From contig JACDNZ010000002.1 of NCBI GenBank assembly GCA_017656345.1, positions 1 through 64,000 on the forward strand: a stretch of DNA of 64,000 nt. The letters are read 5' to 3'. Numbering within the stretch: position 1 is the first letter of the stretch; each line of letters starts with the position of its first letter. This stretch comes from Thermosipho sp. (in: thermotogales). Its GTDB lineage: Bacteria; Thermotogota; Thermotogae; Thermotogales; Fervidobacteriaceae. Below are positions 29,605 through 43,051 of the stretch, one piece after another. A model generated the notes under the pieces. The model was not told where the DNA came from, searched no databases, and saw only the letters and a list, made by a program, of their open reading frames with translations. A program made the translations under genes and the position numbers.

Positions 29605-30251
29605 TTTTTCCTTACCACCTCAAAAATTTCATTGACAACCTCTTCTAAAGTGTAATTCGTTGTATCAATTTCAATTGCATCATCAGCTCTTCTTAATGGT
29701 GCAATCTTTCTTTCACTGTCCTGTTTATCACGAATAATTATCTCGTTCAAAATTTCCTCATATTCTACTTCTACACCTTTTTCTCTTAATTCTTTAAATC
29801 TCCTTTTAGCACGAGCTTCTGGAGATGCTGTTAGGAAAATCTTAACTTCAGCATCCGGGATGACAACAGTACCAATATCTCTGCCTTCAACTACTATATT
29901 TTCATGCAAAGATATTTCTCTTTGTAACTTTGTTAAATATTCTCTTACAACAGGTAGGCTTGCATATTTAGATGCATATATACCAACTTCAGGAGTTCTT
30001 ATCTCATCATCGATATTTTTTCCGTTAACTACAAATGTACCGTTAAAAAATTCTATTTTCAGCTTTTCAAGTTCTTCCTTTATCTTTTCAACGGCTGTCT
30101 CACTAATGTTTTTATTTTTTAAATACAAACCAACAATTCTATACATTGCACCTGTGTCAAGATAATAAAATCCTAACCTTTTTGCAAGCAATTTTGCGAC
30201 AGTTGTTTTACCTGATCCCGCAGGACCATCAATTGCAATTCTACATGGCAT
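29592..30251 (-). CDS. cmk: Cytidylate kinase
   Basis: IAIDGPAGSGKTTVAKLLAKRLGFYYLDTGAMYR, VEGRDIGTVV. Confidence 0.97.
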   Translation of the reverse strand: MPCRIAIDGPAGSGKTTVAKLLAKRLGFYYLDTGAMYRIVGLYLKNKNISETAVEKIKEELEKLKIEFFNGTFVVNGKNIDDEIRTPEVGIYASKYASLPVVREYLTKLQREISLHENIVVEGRDIGTVVIPDAEVKIFLTASPEARAKRRFKELREKGVEVEYEEILNEIIIRDKQDSERKIAPLRRADDAIEIDTTNYTLEEVVNEIFEVVRKKCRL

Positions 30252-30263
30252 ACTATCACCTAT

Positions 30264-32012
30264 TTAATCGTTTTCTTCATTTTCATTTTTTACAACTTCA
30301 ATTGCCAGTTCTTCAAGTTGGCTTTCAGTAACAATTGAAGGAGCACCTGTTAATTGACATATACCACTTGTAGTCTTCGGGAATGCTATTACATCTCTGA
30401 TTGTTTCACTTTGTGAAGCAATTGCAACCATTCTATCAAAACCAAATGCAATTCCGCCATGAGGTGGTACACCGTATTGAAGAGCTTCTAACAAAAACCC
30501 AAACTTTTCGTGTGCCTCTTCTTCTGAAAGACCAATTAATTTAAATACTTTTTCCTGAATTTCTTTGTTATGTATTCTCAAACTTCCCCCACCAAGTTCA
30601 TTACCATTTAATATCATATCATATGCATATGCTTTTATTTTATCTGGACTATCATCAATATTTTTTGGCAGGGTAAATGGATGATGTTTTGCAACATATC
30701 TCTGCTCTTCTTCATCCCATTCTAGGAATGGAAAATCAACTACCCATAATGCATCAAACCCTTTAGCTTTATCCCTAAAATGTTCTTTTCCAATTTTTAA
30801 CCTCAAAGCACCTAAAGCTGTATTTAAGACTTCCCTATCATCAAAAGCAGCTATCAAAACAACGTCTCCTTCTTTTAAGTTGAATTTTGCTTTTATTTCT
30901 TGATAATTTCTTCCTAAAAATTTGGAAGTTGGTGACACTACTTCACCATTTTCCACCTTAAACCACAATAAACCACCCAAACCTAAATCCTTCACAAAAT
31001 TTTCATAATCAGAAGCAATTTTTCTGCTTATAGGAATATTAGTAATAAATCCCTTTACTGACCCACCTTTTTCTAATATATTATTTACAATTTTAAATTC
31101 AGTATTTCTAAAATATTCTGTCAAATCCAATAATTCCATACCAAAACGTCTATCAGGTTTATCACTTCCATATTTTTCCATCGCTTCATCATAAGTTATC
31201 CTGTCAAATTTTTCCGGTAATTCTATTCCAACTGAACTGAAGATAAATCTAACAAGGTTTTCCATTATTTCAAGAATATCATTTTCTTCTACAAATGACA
31301 TTTCTATATCAATCTGGGTAAATTCTGGTTGCCTATCAGCCCTTAGATCTTCGTCTCTGAAACACCTGGCAAATTGATAATATTTATCAAAACCTGAAAT
31401 CATCAAAAGTTGTTTAAATAACTGTGGAGATTGCGGTAAAGCATAGAATTTCCCCTTTTGCATTCTAGAAGGTACAAGAAAATCTCTTGCGCCTTCTGGA
31501 GTACTTTTAGTCAAATATGGGGTTTCAATTTCTATAAATCCGTTGTTGTTTAAAAATTCTCTTGCAGCTTGAGCCATTTTATGTCTCAATATAAGGTTAT
31601 TTTTCATTTTTTCTGATCTAAGATCAATATACCTATACTTTAACCTCAGTTCTTCCGAAACGTTATCCCCTGGGTAAAAGGGCGGTAGTTTTGTTTCTGA
31701 AAGTATTTTAATAGATGAAGCATAAACTTCTATTTCACCTGTTGAAAAGTTTGTTTTAGTTTCGTCTGGGCGCTCTTTTACTTCACCAACAACTTGAATA
31801 ACATATTCTCGCCCAATTTCTTGAGCTACAGCATAAGCAGGTGAATCAGGGTTTACTACTACCTGAGTAATACCATATCTATCTCTTAAGATAATAAACT
31901 TTATTCCACCAAGATCTCGAATCCTATCAACCCATCCTGCCAGAGTTACAACTTTGTTGGTATCTTTTTTCCTTAATTCTCCACATGTATGTGTTCTATA
32001 CAAAATACTCAC
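30264..32012 (-). CDS. aspS: Aspartyl-tRNA synthetase (bacterial type)
   Basis: [81 protein letters not shown]. Confidence 0.97.
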   Translation of the reverse strand: MSILYRTHTCGELRKKDTNKVVTLAGWVDRIRDLGGIKFIILRDRYGITQVVVNPDSPAYAVAQEIGREYVIQVVGEVKERPDETKTNFSTGEIEVYASSIKILSETKLPPFYPGDNVSEELRLKYRYIDLRSEKMKNNLILRHKMAQAAREFLNNNGFIEIETPYLTKSTPEGARDFLVPSRMQKGKFYALPQSPQLFKQLLMISGFDKYYQFARCFRDEDLRADRQPEFTQIDIEMSFVEENDILEIMENLVRFIFSSVGIELPEKFDRITYDEAMEKYGSDKPDRRFGMELLDLTEYFRNTEFKIVNNILEKGGSVKGFITNIPISRKIASDYENFVKDLGLGGLLWFKVENGEVVSPTSKFLGRNYQEIKAKFNLKEGDVVLIAAFDDREVLNTALGALRLKIGKEHFRDKAKGFDALWVVDFPFLEWDEEEQRYVAKHHPFTLPKNIDDSPDKIKAYAYDMILNGNELGGGSLRIHNKEIQEKVFKLIGLSEEEAHEKFGFLLEALQYGVPPHGGIAFGFDRMVAIASQSETIRDVIAFPKTTSGICQLTGAPSIVTESQLEELAIEVVKNENEEND

Positions 32013-32659
32013 CTTCCTGATTTATATTTTTCCCAATCTTCCAGAAATCTTTTTATTCCAACATCCGTAAGCGAATGTTTAAACATTTTTTCCAAAACAT
32101 TGAATGGTATGGTTGCAACATCTACTCCTATAATTGCCGCTTCTAATACATGCATAGGATGTCTAATACTTGCTGCAATAATTTCTGTTTCAAAACCATA
32201 GTTTGCATATATTGTTACTATTTCATCTAAAAGCTTTACACCATCATTTCCTATATCATCAAGTCTTCCAATAAATGGACTAACGTATGTCGCTCCAGCT
32301 TTTGCCGCAAGTAGAGCTTGATTGGCACTGAATACCAGAGTAACGTTTGTTTTTATTCCTTCTGAAGACAATATTTTTACTGCTTTGATTCCATCAGTTG
32401 TCATTGGAATTTTTACTACCACATGTTCGTCAATTTTTGCCAGTTTTCTGGCTTCATTTACCATTTCTTCCCAATTCAATGAAATAACCTCAGCCGAAAC
32501 TGGCCCTTGTACTATTTCACAGATTTCTTTTATTGTTTCTTCAAAAGGTTTACCCTCTCTTGAAATTAAAGTTGGATTAGTAGTAACACCATCCACAATT
32601 CCCCATTCTACTCCTTTTTTTATCTGATCAATATTCGCTGTATCCAAAAATATTTTCAC
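32009..32659 (-). CDS. tal: Transaldolase (fructose-6-phosphate aldolase-like size class)
   Basis: [47 protein letters not shown] start at 32659 with RBS ggaggtgg (ORF track starts at 32677). Confidence 0.94.
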   Translation of the reverse strand: MKIFLDTANIDQIKKGVEWGIVDGVTTNPTLISREGKPFEETIKEICEIVQGPVSAEVISLNWEEMVNEARKLAKIDEHVVVKIPMTTDGIKAVKILSSEGIKTNVTLVFSANQALLAAKAGATYVSPFIGRLDDIGNDGVKLLDEIVTIYANYGFETEIIAASIRHPMHVLEAAIIGVDVATIPFNVLEKMFKHSLTDVGIKRFLEDWEKYKSGR

Positions 32660-32673
32660 AAAAACCACCTCCC

Positions 32674-34836
32674 TCATTTCAAACCAGTTCGCGCGATACC
32701 TCTTATAAAGTATTGCTGTGTGAAAAGGAATAATATGATAACCGGTAAAATTGAAAATGTTGCTGCTGCCATTAGTTGATTGTAAAGTGTACCAACGTCA
32801 GAACTGAAGTTTTGTAAACCTACAGGTAATGTTCTGTATTTATCACTATTTGTAACAATTAATACCCAGAGGAAAGAATTCCAGCTACCCACAAACTTCA
32901 AAAGGGCTCCGGTAATAATTACCGGCTTACTTAATGGCACAACAATTTGCCATAAAAACCTCCAATGCGAACAACCATCAATTTTCGATGCATCAAAAAG
33001 TTCTTTTGGAATTGTCAGAAAGTGCTGTCTCATCAAGAAAATAGCGAAAACACTCACTACCCAGGGAACGATTAATGCATAATATGTATCAATCCAACCA
33101 AACTTAGAAATTGTTATAAAATTGGGGACCAATAGAACTTCTCCAGGTACCATCATTGTAGCCAAAAAGAGTCCAAACAAAAGATTTCTACCAGGAAAAT
33201 TCATCCATGAAAATGCATATGCAGCCATAGAAGCAATTATAACTTCCAAAATTGTTGTTAAAGATGCTACTAAAACTGTATTAATATAATATCTACCAAA
33301 AGGAGCAGATTTCCAAGCATCAACATAATTCTGGAATATATTTGCAAAAGTTTCTCCAAGGCTAAAATCCAAAGTTACCTTGTTAATATCATTATCACTC
33401 AAATAGATGGGACTTACATTTTCAAGTTCGATTTCAATAACTTCTCCACTTTTTACTCTAACTGCCTTTACAAAATCTGGAGCACTAACAATCTTCCAAG
33501 CATTCAATGAGTTGTTGTACACTCTCCTAATTTCATTAACATAATCACTGTAGATTATTAGATCTTTTATTAGTTCATGTAAATTATTTACATCGTTATA
33601 AGTATTTAGTTTTGATTTAAATATTTTGTAAGTACTACTGGTGTAAAGTAAATCATCAGTAACTACCAACAAATCATCCAACGAACCCTTTTGTAAAATA
33701 TTTTTATAATCAACATTATTATCGATTAAAACATTTTTAAATGTAACAGTTAAACTTTTTAAGTCCGTTAAAATAGAACTTGAGATATTATATTTCTCTT
33801 TCAAATACTCATCAATTGCCTTTGAAAAATTCTCAGGTAAATTATCATAACCATTTTTTTCAATAACTTCGTTTAAAATCTCTATATTGCTATATCCAGC
33901 TAAAGCATCTTTTAAAAGTTTCAATTTTTCTTTTTGACTTATTGATTTTGCAATTATTGGTTTTGAAATCGTCTTTGTCTGAATACTCTTAAAGAATTCT
34001 AAAGTATCAATGTAAAATTTTATTTTTATTAACTCATCTTCAAAAACCTTTACAACTTTCAAATTATAAACACTTTTCAATTCATTTTCCCCATCATATT
34101 CGAAATTATGCTTACTTAAAATATCGTATATTTCCTGAATTTCTTCATCCAGCAATATTAAATACTTTCCAGATTTAAATTTTAACAATTTTTCTTTCAT
34201 ATCATTTATTTCTTTTTCTTTTGCAACCAAAAATTCTGAAAATTTTTGTTTTTCTTCTTCAGAAGAAATTCGCCTATCAATAAATTTCTTAATTAATTCT
34301 ATGCCTTGAATTGCTCCATCAAATCTTCCAAACAAATTATTCACATAATTTAATCTCTGAAAATACGGATTTGGACCGCTTTTGTAATACATAAAAACTT
34401 CTTCAAAAAACTTTTCTGGAGATTCGGTTGTAAAATGTGCAAAGTTATTCTGAGTTTCTAACCACTTGTAAAACTCATCTCTATCAGCATGATCAATATA
34501 ATCAAATCCTTCAATATTGATGTTCAGAGTTCCTCTATTAAATGGATCATCATTAACTATTATGTTGAGAATGTTATTAACATCCTGAGTTGATGATGTA
34601 AAACTTAAAGCTTCGCTTAGACTAATTCCTTTTACTGTTCTAACTGCTCCAAGTTTTACATAAACTTTTACATCTCTATGCGTGAAAAAATTCTTCGAAT
34701 ACCACTGAGGTGGCCATTCTTGAACTTCACTTGGTAATTTAAATGATGTAACTAGCATCCATGCAAAAGGCAAAATCATTATTACAAATCCAAAAGACAA
34801 TAATAGGTATATTATAAGCTTCTTCACTATTATCAC
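32674..34836 (-). CDS. malG: MalG-type sugar ABC permease with a very large insertion
   Basis: N-terminal [31 protein letters not shown], ~450-aa soluble insert, then [13 protein letters not shown].. and EAA motif [29 protein letters not shown]. Confidence 0.88.
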   Translation of the reverse strand: MIIVKKLIIYLLLSFGFVIMILPFAWMLVTSFKLPSEVQEWPPQWYSKNFFTHRDVKVYVKLGAVRTVKGISLSEALSFTSSTQDVNNILNIIVNDDPFNRGTLNINIEGFDYIDHADRDEFYKWLETQNNFAHFTTESPEKFFEEVFMYYKSGPNPYFQRLNYVNNLFGRFDGAIQGIELIKKFIDRRISSEEEKQKFSEFLVAKEKEINDMKEKLLKFKSGKYLILLDEEIQEIYDILSKHNFEYDGENELKSVYNLKVVKVFEDELIKIKFYIDTLEFFKSIQTKTISKPIIAKSISQKEKLKLLKDALAGYSNIEILNEVIEKNGYDNLPENFSKAIDEYLKEKYNISSSILTDLKSLTVTFKNVLIDNNVDYKNILQKGSLDDLLVVTDDLLYTSSTYKIFKSKLNTYNDVNNLHELIKDLIIYSDYVNEIRRVYNNSLNAWKIVSAPDFVKAVRVKSGEVIEIELENVSPIYLSDNDINKVTLDFSLGETFANIFQNYVDAWKSAPFGRYYINTVLVASLTTILEVIIASMAAYAFSWMNFPGRNLLFGLFLATMMVPGEVLLVPNFITISKFGWIDTYYALIVPWVVSVFAIFLMRQHFLTIPKELFDASKIDGCSHWRFLWQIVVPLSKPVIITGALLKFVGSWNSFLWVLIVTNSDKYRTLPVGLQNFSSDVGTLYNQLMAAATFSILPVIILFLFTQQYFIRGIARTGLK

Positions 34837-34837
34837 C

Positions 34838-36124
34838 TCACGAAACGTATTCTACAACTTTACTTCCAACTTTAAATTGAATAGCTGTAAACACCAATAT
34901 AACAGCAAAGAGAAGATAAGCTGCGGCACTGGCTAATCCCATTCTCTGTTGTCTGTAGAAAAGGTCAAAAACATAATAAACCATTGTCAAACCACTGTTA
35001 TTATATGGCCCAGGTAAACCATCATACAAAACATATATCTGGGTAAATACTTTAAATGAACCTATTATTGACACAATAAGTAAGAAGAATGTGGTAGGTG
35101 ATAATAGAGGCCATGTAATCTTTATAAATTTCTGCCATGAATTTGCTCCATCAACTTCTGCAGCTTCATAGTACGAATTATCAATATTTTGTAATCCAGC
35201 AAGGAAAATAATTGCATCATAACCTATTTGCTTCCAAATAGAAACAATAGCAATAGTTGGTATTGTCCACCTTTCATCTTTTAACCAACTAATTGGTGAA
35301 ACATTAAACCATGATAATATGTAATTCAATAATCCAAATTGATCATCAAATATCCATTTCCATACAAGCGAAATAGCAACTACTGATGTAACAAATGGTA
35401 TAAAATATGCAGTTCTAAAGAAAATTTTAAACTTTATATTTGAATTTAACAACACAGCTACCATTAATGAAAGTGCAAGCGTAATGGGGACGGAAAGAAT
35501 AACATAATAAAAGGTATTGGACAAAGCCTTGAAAAACAAATTTTTATCTTTCGCATCTATAAAAAATGAAAAAAAGCTTCTTTCTCCTGCCATTCCACTT
35601 TCAATAAGCACATAAATTAGTATAATCATTGCTAAATTAATCCATATATGTGATTTGAAATATTTCATCTGTTCTTTTCTATAAAAGTTGAATATAAGAA
35701 CTCCCCATAACATCACTGTTATAAAAATGGATGATACTACATTAAGATAACTAAAAGTTGCAAAATATAAAACTATCACAAAAACATTTAAAAATAGCAT
35801 CTTATCTTTATTCTTTAAATATGCGGCTAAAGAGTATACAGCCATAACTATAATCAAAGAAATAGCGATGTAGCCAAGTGAATAAACTAATCCCTCCAAA
35901 AATGAATACTTTGGAGGATAGTTAAATTCGAAAATCTGTCGATAATTTTCTAGACCATTGAAATATGGTGCATTCATATTTCTAAAATCCCATTTAAAAA
36001 AACTTAAAACAAACGAAAATCCAACTGGCCAGAACACAAAAATTCCCAAAACAATAAAAGAGGGTAGTAAAAACAAGTACGCAAGTAGTGCCTCTTTTAC
36101 TCTCTTCTTTTTGGAAGCAACCAT
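34838..36124 (-). CDS. malF: MalF-type sugar ABC permease
   Basis: Multi-TM; EAA motif NSYYEAAEVDGANSWQKFIKITWPLLSPT; start chosen at MVASKKKR (36124) behind aaaggggtg. Confidence 0.87.
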   Translation of the reverse strand: MVASKKKRVKEALLAYLFLLPSFIVLGIFVFWPVGFSFVLSFFKWDFRNMNAPYFNGLENYRQIFEFNYPPKYSFLEGLVYSLGYIAISLIIVMAVYSLAAYLKNKDKMLFLNVFVIVLYFATFSYLNVVSSIFITVMLWGVLIFNFYRKEQMKYFKSHIWINLAMIILIYVLIESGMAGERSFFSFFIDAKDKNLFFKALSNTFYYVILSVPITLALSLMVAVLLNSNIKFKIFFRTAYFIPFVTSVVAISLVWKWIFDDQFGLLNYILSWFNVSPISWLKDERWTIPTIAIVSIWKQIGYDAIIFLAGLQNIDNSYYEAAEVDGANSWQKFIKITWPLLSPTTFFLLIVSIIGSFKVFTQIYVLYDGLPGPYNNSGLTMVYYVFDLFYRQQRMGLASAAAYLLFAVILVFTAIQFKVGSKVVEYVS

Positions 36125-36137
36125 GAGGAACACCCCT

Positions 36138-37517
36138 TTATAGAATGTATGAACTTAGATCTTCATCTTCAATAATACCTTTTAATCTATCTCTTACAAA
36201 TTGAGCATTAATCTCGATTTTTTCTTCTACTTCTGGTGCTTTGTACATTATATCTTCAAGCACCTTTTCCATTACAGTGTACAAACGCCTTGCACCAATA
36301 TTTTCAAGTTTCTGGTTTAAATTATAAGCAATTTCTGCAATTTCCTCAATTCCATCTTCAGTAAAGATCAGCTGAACTCCTTCAGTATACAACAAAGCTT
36401 GATATTGTTTTGTCAAAGCATTCTCAGGCTCTTTTAAAATTCTGACAAAATCATTTTTATTCAATGATTCAAGTTCAACCCTTATTGGAAATCTACCTTG
36501 AAGTTCAGGTATTAAATCTGTAGGCTTTGCAACATGAAATGCTCCAGCTGCTATGAAAAGTATAAAATCAGTTTTAACGGGACCATATTTGGTTGTAATA
36601 GTAGTACCTTCTACAATTGGCAATAAATCTCTTTGGACACCCTGTCTCGAAACATCCGGGCCAGTTCCTGAACTTTTTCCAGTAATCTTATCCATTTCAT
36701 CTATAAATATTATTCCCCTATTTTGAGCTAACAACAATGCTTCTTGAACCACTTCATCCATATCTATTAATTTTTCTTCTTCAAGTGGCAATAAAACCTT
36801 TTTTGCATCTGAGATTTTCATTCTTCTTCTCTTTCTCTGTTTTGGTAAAAGGTTACCGAGCATATTTGAAAGATCCATCCCCATATCTTCCATTTCAGGA
36901 AGCCCTATAAAACCAATAGGTGAACTTGAAGATTCTATTTCAATTTCTATTTCTTCATTGTCCAACTCTCCTGCTCTCAACCTTCTTCTCAATTCTTCTC
37001 TTTTTTCCATAATCTGTCTGCTATCTTCAACTTCCTGAGGTTTTTCCTGTATTCCAAAAATATTTGCAAAAGGTATTTGAGGGTTTTTCCTCTTTGACGG
37101 AACTAAAGCTTCCAAAATTCTGTTTTCAACATTTACTTTTGCTTTTTCCTCTACTTCTTTCATTTTCTTCTGTTTTACCATATTAACAGCTATTTCAACT
37201 AATTCCCTTATCATTGAATCAACATTCTTTCCAACATAACCAACTTCTGTAAATCTTGTAGCTTCAACTTTTAAAAATGGTGAACCAGAAAGTTGAGCCA
37301 GTCTTCTTGCAATTTCCGTTTTTCCAACACCGGTTGGCCCAATCATTAATATATTTTTTGGAGTAATTTCTTTTCTCCAATTTTCTGGCAATCTTTGTCT
37401 CCTTATTCTATTTCGAACTGCAACTGCTACAGCCCTTTTTGCATCCATCTGACCAACAATGTATTTATTTAATTCCTCAACTATTTCTTTCGGAGTTAAT
37501 TTGTCGAAATCTTTCAT
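36138..37517 (-). CDS. hslU: ATP-dependent protease ATPase subunit HslU
   Basis: [51 protein letters not shown]-terminal [10 protein letters not shown]. Confidence 0.97.
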   Translation of the reverse strand: MKDFDKLTPKEIVEELNKYIVGQMDAKRAVAVAVRNRIRRQRLPENWRKEITPKNILMIGPTGVGKTEIARRLAQLSGSPFLKVEATRFTEVGYVGKNVDSMIRELVEIAVNMVKQKKMKEVEEKAKVNVENRILEALVPSKRKNPQIPFANIFGIQEKPQEVEDSRQIMEKREELRRRLRAGELDNEEIEIEIESSSSPIGFIGLPEMEDMGMDLSNMLGNLLPKQRKRRRMKISDAKKVLLPLEEEKLIDMDEVVQEALLLAQNRGIIFIDEMDKITGKSSGTGPDVSRQGVQRDLLPIVEGTTITTKYGPVKTDFILFIAAGAFHVAKPTDLIPELQGRFPIRVELESLNKNDFVRILKEPENALTKQYQALLYTEGVQLIFTEDGIEEIAEIAYNLNQKLENIGARRLYTVMEKVLEDIMYKAPEVEEKIEINAQFVRDRLKGIIEDEDLSSYIL

Positions 37518-37542
37518 TATATTACCTCCCTAAAATTTTTCT

Positions 37543-38772
37543 TTAATCCCAATTCCTTGGGATCCATTCATCATTTTCAGGTGATACATAGAATAATGAC
37601 CATTTCTCATTCATAAGTTTCTCATAAACATCTATAATATCACTTTTATCAATTCCCTTTATCCTTTCTATCAATTCTAGTGGCATAATCGGTTTAACAT
37701 CATTAGAAAGATAATCAATAATCATGTTAGTAATTGTTGCAGTACTTTCGGTGGAAAGTTCTAATTTTCCAATCAATCTTTTCATTCCATAATCAAAAAG
37801 TTCATCTGTTAATTCAAAATGTTCCAATATTTCCATAAGCTGGGAATGGAAATCATCAACTTTATCAGTTGAAGTTGCTGCATATAAAGAAAACAATCCC
37901 CAATCTCTGTGGAACATATTCATAGTATATATATCATAAACCAATCCTCTTTTCTCCCTAATCTCATCAAATAAATAAGAACTCATGCCACTACTTAACA
38001 AAGTGTTGAGAACCATTGCCGAATATCTTTCATCATCCTGCAAAGAAAATCCTGGTTTTACATAAAGAAGATGGATCTGTTGAGAATTTTTTAAAACTTT
38101 TCCTTTCAATACTCCAGTTTTTACCTTTGATTTATGTTTTAAAGTTTTTAAACCACCATATAGATTCAATTCTGTTTTAATTTTCTCCAAATCTTCTTCT
38201 TCAACATAACCTACAATAATTACCTTAACATTGTATGGACTGTAAAATTCTTCATGGAATTTTTTAATATCATCTATAGATATTTTTTTTATCGTTTCTT
38301 CTTTTCCTATAACTGGCTTAGAATGTGGACCTATAATAGCATTTTCATACATTAGATCAAAAACATTACTAACAGGTTCCTCAATATGAGATAAATATTC
38401 CTGATAAATTACCTGCCTTTCAAGCTCAAGATCTTCTTTTCTTAAAAGAGGATTAAAAATTATATCTTTGAGAACTTTAAAACTTTCAAAAACGTGAAAT
38501 GATGGCACTTTAGCATAATAAACGGTATTTTCTTTGTCTGTCCAGGCATTTAAAAGTCCTCCAACAGATTCAACTTTCAATTTTAATTCTCGCATTTCAT
38601 AATTTTTGGTACCTCTAAACGATAAATGTTCAATAAAATGTGATATCCCCAAAATTTCTTCAGATTCATAAACACTTCCAACTCCAACATTAAAAGCTAT
38701 TGTAGCAGATCTTATGTTATCCATGGGATAAAAGTAAAGCTCTATCCCATTACCAAATTTAAAACATTTCAT
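37543..38772 (-). CDS. M16 family zinc peptidase
   Basis: HFIEHLSFRGTKNY (HxxEH) with downstream glutamate region; processing-peptidase-like. Confidence 0.93.
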   Translation of the reverse strand: MKCFKFGNGIELYFYPMDNIRSATIAFNVGVGSVYESEEILGISHFIEHLSFRGTKNYEMRELKLKVESVGGLLNAWTDKENTVYYAKVPSFHVFESFKVLKDIIFNPLLRKEDLELERQVIYQEYLSHIEEPVSNVFDLMYENAIIGPHSKPVIGKEETIKKISIDDIKKFHEEFYSPYNVKVIIVGYVEEEDLEKIKTELNLYGGLKTLKHKSKVKTGVLKGKVLKNSQQIHLLYVKPGFSLQDDERYSAMVLNTLLSSGMSSYLFDEIREKRGLVYDIYTMNMFHRDWGLFSLYAATSTDKVDDFHSQLMEILEHFELTDELFDYGMKRLIGKLELSTESTATITNMIIDYLSNDVKPIMPLELIERIKGIDKSDIIDVYEKLMNEKWSLFYVSPENDEWIPRNWD

Positions 38773-38794
38773 ATGTTAATCTCTCCTTACTTCC

Positions 38795-40900
38795 TTATTT
38801 ATTTTCAGATTTTCCCAACTGAACTCTTCCATTTTCATCAACGTTAATAACTACAACTTTAATTAAATCACCTATTTTATATTTTTTTGTAAATACTTTT
38901 GAATCATCACCAAGTTTACTTACATGAGCAAGACCAATTTTTCCTGGTAAAAATTCAACAAACAATCCATATGGTTCTATTCTAATAATTTTTCCTTCAT
39001 ATGATTCTCCTACTTCAACATCTTTTGTGATTTGTTTGATATGTTCAACAGCTTTGTTTACTTTCTCTTGATCTTTACCATATACTGAAACTTTTCCCGT
39101 GGTATCATCTATCGAAATTTCCACATCATACTCCTTGATTATTGACTTGATTACTTTACCACCTGGTCCTATTAAATCGCCAACTTTCAAAGGATCTATT
39201 TGTATATTAACGATCAATGGTGCATATGGAGAAAGATTTTCTCTAGGTTTTTCAATTGTCTCAAACATAATATCTAAAATTTTCATTCTTGCAACTCTTG
39301 CTTGTTCTAATGCTTTTTTCAACAATTCTTCTCCAACACCTGCAACCTTACAATCCATTTGAAAAGCTGTTATACCCTGTCTTGTACCTGCTACCTTAAA
39401 GTCCATATCTCCCCAATGGTCTTCTAATCCCTGGATATCAGTTAAAATAACTGATGTATCTTCCTCAATAATTAATCCCATTGCAACACCTGCAACATGT
39501 GTTTTAATTGGAACACCCGCATCCATTAAAGCAAGCGAGCCTGAACAAACTGTCGCCATCGAAGACGAACCATTGGATTCTAAAATTTCCGAAACTACCC
39601 GAATAACGTATGGGAATTCATCTTCGGAAGGTACAACAGCCTTGAGAGCCCTTTCTGCTAGATGTCCATGCCCAATCTCTCTTCTACCAGGGCCTCTCAG
39701 AGGTTTCACTTCACCAACGGAAAATGGTGGGAAGTTATAATGTAAAATAAACTTTTTAGTTCCTTCTTCAGTTAAAGTATCAATAATTTGTTCTTCCATT
39801 GGTGCCCCAAGTGTTACTATACCAAGACTTTGGGTTTCACCACGAGTAAATAATGCAGAGCCATGAGTTCGAGGAAGCAACCCTAGCTCACAAGTAATCG
39901 GTCTTATTTCTTCTGGCTTTCTTCCATCTGCTCTTATTCCTTCATTAATTATTATCTTTCTCATTAAATCTTTTGCTTTATCATCAAATAATTCTTTTAA
40001 TAAAGTTTCCTGAACTTTTAACTCTTCCTCTTCAATTTCAAAATCAATATTTTCAAAAATCTCATTTAAAATCTCATCTCTATATTCTTTAAGTTTTGCA
40101 GATCTCTCCAATTTTTCTTTTATTAACAGCCTCTCTCTTAATTCTTCCTCTTTAAGTAAATTTTCAAATCTTTCAAGTAATACTTCATTTACTTTTGGTT
40201 CTTCAATTTCCATCTTTTCAATACTAAATTCTTTAAGTATTTCCTCTTCAAATTCTATTATCTCCTTAATAGCACTATGGGCAACCATCAATGCTTTAAC
40301 CATTTCTTCCTCGCTTATTTCTTTCGCTTCACCTTCAACCATGGTTATTGCATCTTTACTCCCTGCAACAACTATGTCTAATTTACTCTTTTCCAGTTGC
40401 TCTTCGGTTGGGAAAACTATGAATTCATCATCAACATACCCCAATCTTACTCCTGCAACAACACCATCAAATGGTATTTTTGAAAGATTCAAAGCTAAAG
40501 AAGCAGCAGTTATTCCTGCAACATCTGGTGGTGAATCATTATCTACAGACAAAACAGTTACTATCAATTGAACATCATTTCTTAAATATTTAGGAAACAA
40601 CGGCCTGATTGGTCTATCAATTAATCTTGCAGATAAAATTCCTGATTCAGTCGGTCTACCTTCTCTTTTTATAAATCCTCCGGGAATTTTTCCAGCAGCA
40701 TAAAATTTTTCCTGATACTCAACAGTTAAAGGGACAAAATCAATTCCCTCAATTACTCTATCAGAAATATTGACTGTTGCAAGAACAACACTATCTCCAA
40801 ATCTTAACCATATTGACCCCGCAGATTGTTTTGCAACTTTTCCATATTGAACTACCATTTCTCTTCCAAAAATATTCTTTTTCCATTCTTTAAAATTCAT
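38795..40900 (-). CDS. pnp: Polyribonucleotide nucleotidyltransferase
   Basis: Two RNase PH domains, KH ([15 protein letters not shown]) and S1 domains. Confidence 0.97.
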   Translation of the reverse strand: MNFKEWKKNIFGREMVVQYGKVAKQSAGSIWLRFGDSVVLATVNISDRVIEGIDFVPLTVEYQEKFYAAGKIPGGFIKREGRPTESGILSARLIDRPIRPLFPKYLRNDVQLIVTVLSVDNDSPPDVAGITAASLALNLSKIPFDGVVAGVRLGYVDDEFIVFPTEEQLEKSKLDIVVAGSKDAITMVEGEAKEISEEEMVKALMVAHSAIKEIIEFEEEILKEFSIEKMEIEEPKVNEVLLERFENLLKEEELRERLLIKEKLERSAKLKEYRDEILNEIFENIDFEIEEEELKVQETLLKELFDDKAKDLMRKIIINEGIRADGRKPEEIRPITCELGLLPRTHGSALFTRGETQSLGIVTLGAPMEEQIIDTLTEEGTKKFILHYNFPPFSVGEVKPLRGPGRREIGHGHLAERALKAVVPSEDEFPYVIRVVSEILESNGSSSMATVCSGSLALMDAGVPIKTHVAGVAMGLIIEEDTSVILTDIQGLEDHWGDMDFKVAGTRQGITAFQMDCKVAGVGEELLKKALEQARVARMKILDIMFETIEKPRENLSPYAPLIVNIQIDPLKVGDLIGPGGKVIKSIIKEYDVEISIDDTTGKVSVYGKDQEKVNKAVEHIKQITKDVEVGESYEGKIIRIEPYGLFVEFLPGKIGLAHVSKLGDDSKVFTKKYKIGDLIKVVVINVDENGRVQLGKSENK

Positions 40901-40919
40901 AAAAACACCTCCTAAAAAA

Positions 40920-43037
40920 TTAAATCTCTACTTGTAATTCTTTTAATCCTGTCCTGGTATATATCTTCAAATTCCATGTTCTTTTTGCATGCAGATAATT
41001 TTCTCTTATCTTAATAACCGATACTTTCCCAGAATCATATACGATCTTATAGAGATTATACATACCCTTCTTATAATTATTCGTTTGGCCATCATCTTCA
41101 TAATAATATCCTATTGCCCTATCATTATATGCACTAACTATTACAGTTATATCAGATACCCTTTCATCAACATAACTCATAACTTCCTGCATAGGTAGCA
41201 TACTTCCATCAACCAAAAAATGAGGAATCTTACTCAAAGGAGCCTCAACTTCGTGCCAACCTTTTTTCAAGAATTCCAACTTATTTAAATCCAGCGATCT
41301 TTTTGGTAAATAAACCATTCTACTTTCCTGCCCGGGTTTGTAAACCGGAGCAACTATTACACTTCTTCCAAACATAAATTGATCATCAATTGAGAATGTT
41401 TTTTCATCTTTCTCAAAATGGAAAAACATTGGCGTAAGTAGTGGGATATTTTTCAAAATTCCAAACATGTACTCGGTATAAATATAAGGAATCAACTTGT
41501 ATCTGTATTCAATTATTTGTTTTAAAATTTTTTCGTATTTTCTTCCAAACATCCAAGGTTCTTGTTTTCTTGTTCCAATTGCTGAATGATTTCTAAACAT
41601 CGGGATAAAACTACCAAATTGCATAAATCTAACTAACAATTCAGCCGTAACATCTCCACCAAATCCTCCAACATCACAGCCATTATAAAAGACACCTACC
41701 AATCCCAATGACATTAGTCTACTCATTTCAAGATATATATGTTCCCACCAACTATGGTTATCCCCTGTCCACACTCCTCCGTATCTCTGTACTCCCGAAT
41801 AAGCTGATCTGGTAATTAATAACTTTCTTTTGTTTTTTTCTAATCCTTCATAAGAAGCTCTTAGCATATTCAAACCGTATGTATTCTTTACTTTATAATG
41901 CTTAGTTCCATCTAAATGAACAATTTCTTCACCTCTACCTCGTCTTCCAATTTCCCCAATAACTCCTGCTTTTATTGCAAGATTAATCCCTTCTTCTAGT
42001 TTTAGATCTTTAACCAGATTTTGAGCTTCCTTTATATCCTTTTCGGTTGCAAAAATTGAAATTTCATTCATGTCGTTCCAAAAACCATCAATACCTTCTT
42101 CGTACATTTTTCTTACTTTTTTGCCCCACCATCTTCTTACTTTTCTTTCCTTAAAATCAGGAAATCTTACTCTTCCAGGCCACACTGCCCCTTCAAAATC
42201 TTTTCCTTCATTATCCTTTAAAAAATATCTATTTTTCCCTTCTTCGAACACTTCATATCCTTCTTCCACTTTTACCCCAGGATCAATAATTGCCGAAACT
42301 TTAAATCCATCTTTATGTAATTTTTCAAGCATTTTTGAATAATTTTTAAATCTATTTTTGTCCCAGGTAAATACTTTATACTGGTCCATATAATCAATAT
42401 CTAACCATATTACATCGCAAGGAATTTTTTTTGTTCTAAATTTTTTTGCAACTTCCAAAACTTCTTTTTCAGTAAAATAACTCCATCTACTTTGTTGATA
42501 ACCAAAAGCCCATTTCGGAAAGGCTACATTTTTCCCTGTTAAATACAAATACTGTGACAGAATCTCTTTTAGCTTAGTCCCGGTAATTACATATTGTACA
42601 AAACCTTTCCCTCTTATTTTTATTTCCATTTCTCGAATACCATAGCTATCCAGATCGATCTCTAAATAACCTGGATAGTCGATAAAAATTCCATATTTTA
42701 TGTTATCACCTACAACTATGAAAAAAGGAAAACTCTTATAAAGAGGGTCGGAATTTGGGTGATGAATAAAATTATCTGTATTCCAAAAAACATATTTTTT
42801 ACCCCATCTATTAAATGGCCCAACTTTATCTCCAAATCCAAAGGCTTTTTTTCCATTAATTTTTCTTTTTAAAATTATCTCATCTTCGTTATTATTAATT
42901 ATTAAACTTTTATCTTCGAAAATTCCTTCAATTTTATATAATCCTTTTTCATTTGGCTCTAATACTACAATTTTTTTCTCAGAAATAACTGCTTCGCTTA
43001 TTACATCTGGTTCTCCGTACACTAGTTTGAAAATCAC
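40920..43037 (-). CDS. Glycoside hydrolase family 31 (alpha-glucosidase-like)
   Basis: [38 protein letters not shown] nucleophile region, [12 protein letters not shown]. Confidence 0.93.
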   Translation of the reverse strand: MIFKLVYGEPDVISEAVISEKKIVVLEPNEKGLYKIEGIFEDKSLIINNNEDEIILKRKINGKKAFGFGDKVGPFNRWGKKYVFWNTDNFIHHPNSDPLYKSFPFFIVVGDNIKYGIFIDYPGYLEIDLDSYGIREMEIKIRGKGFVQYVITGTKLKEILSQYLYLTGKNVAFPKWAFGYQQSRWSYFTEKEVLEVAKKFRTKKIPCDVIWLDIDYMDQYKVFTWDKNRFKNYSKMLEKLHKDGFKVSAIIDPGVKVEEGYEVFEEGKNRYFLKDNEGKDFEGAVWPGRVRFPDFKERKVRRWWGKKVRKMYEEGIDGFWNDMNEISIFATEKDIKEAQNLVKDLKLEEGINLAIKAGVIGEIGRRGRGEEIVHLDGTKHYKVKNTYGLNMLRASYEGLEKNKRKLLITRSAYSGVQRYGGVWTGDNHSWWEHIYLEMSRLMSLGLVGVFYNGCDVGGFGGDVTAELLVRFMQFGSFIPMFRNHSAIGTRKQEPWMFGRKYEKILKQIIEYRYKLIPYIYTEYMFGILKNIPLLTPMFFHFEKDEKTFSIDDQFMFGRSVIVAPVYKPGQESRMVYLPKRSLDLNKLEFLKKGWHEVEAPLSKIPHFLVDGSMLPMQEVMSYVDERVSDITVIVSAYNDRAIGYYYEDDGQTNNYKKGMYNLYKIVYDSGKVSVIKIRENYLHAKRTWNLKIYTRTGLKELQVEI

Positions 43038-43051
43038 TTCGACCCCTCCTG

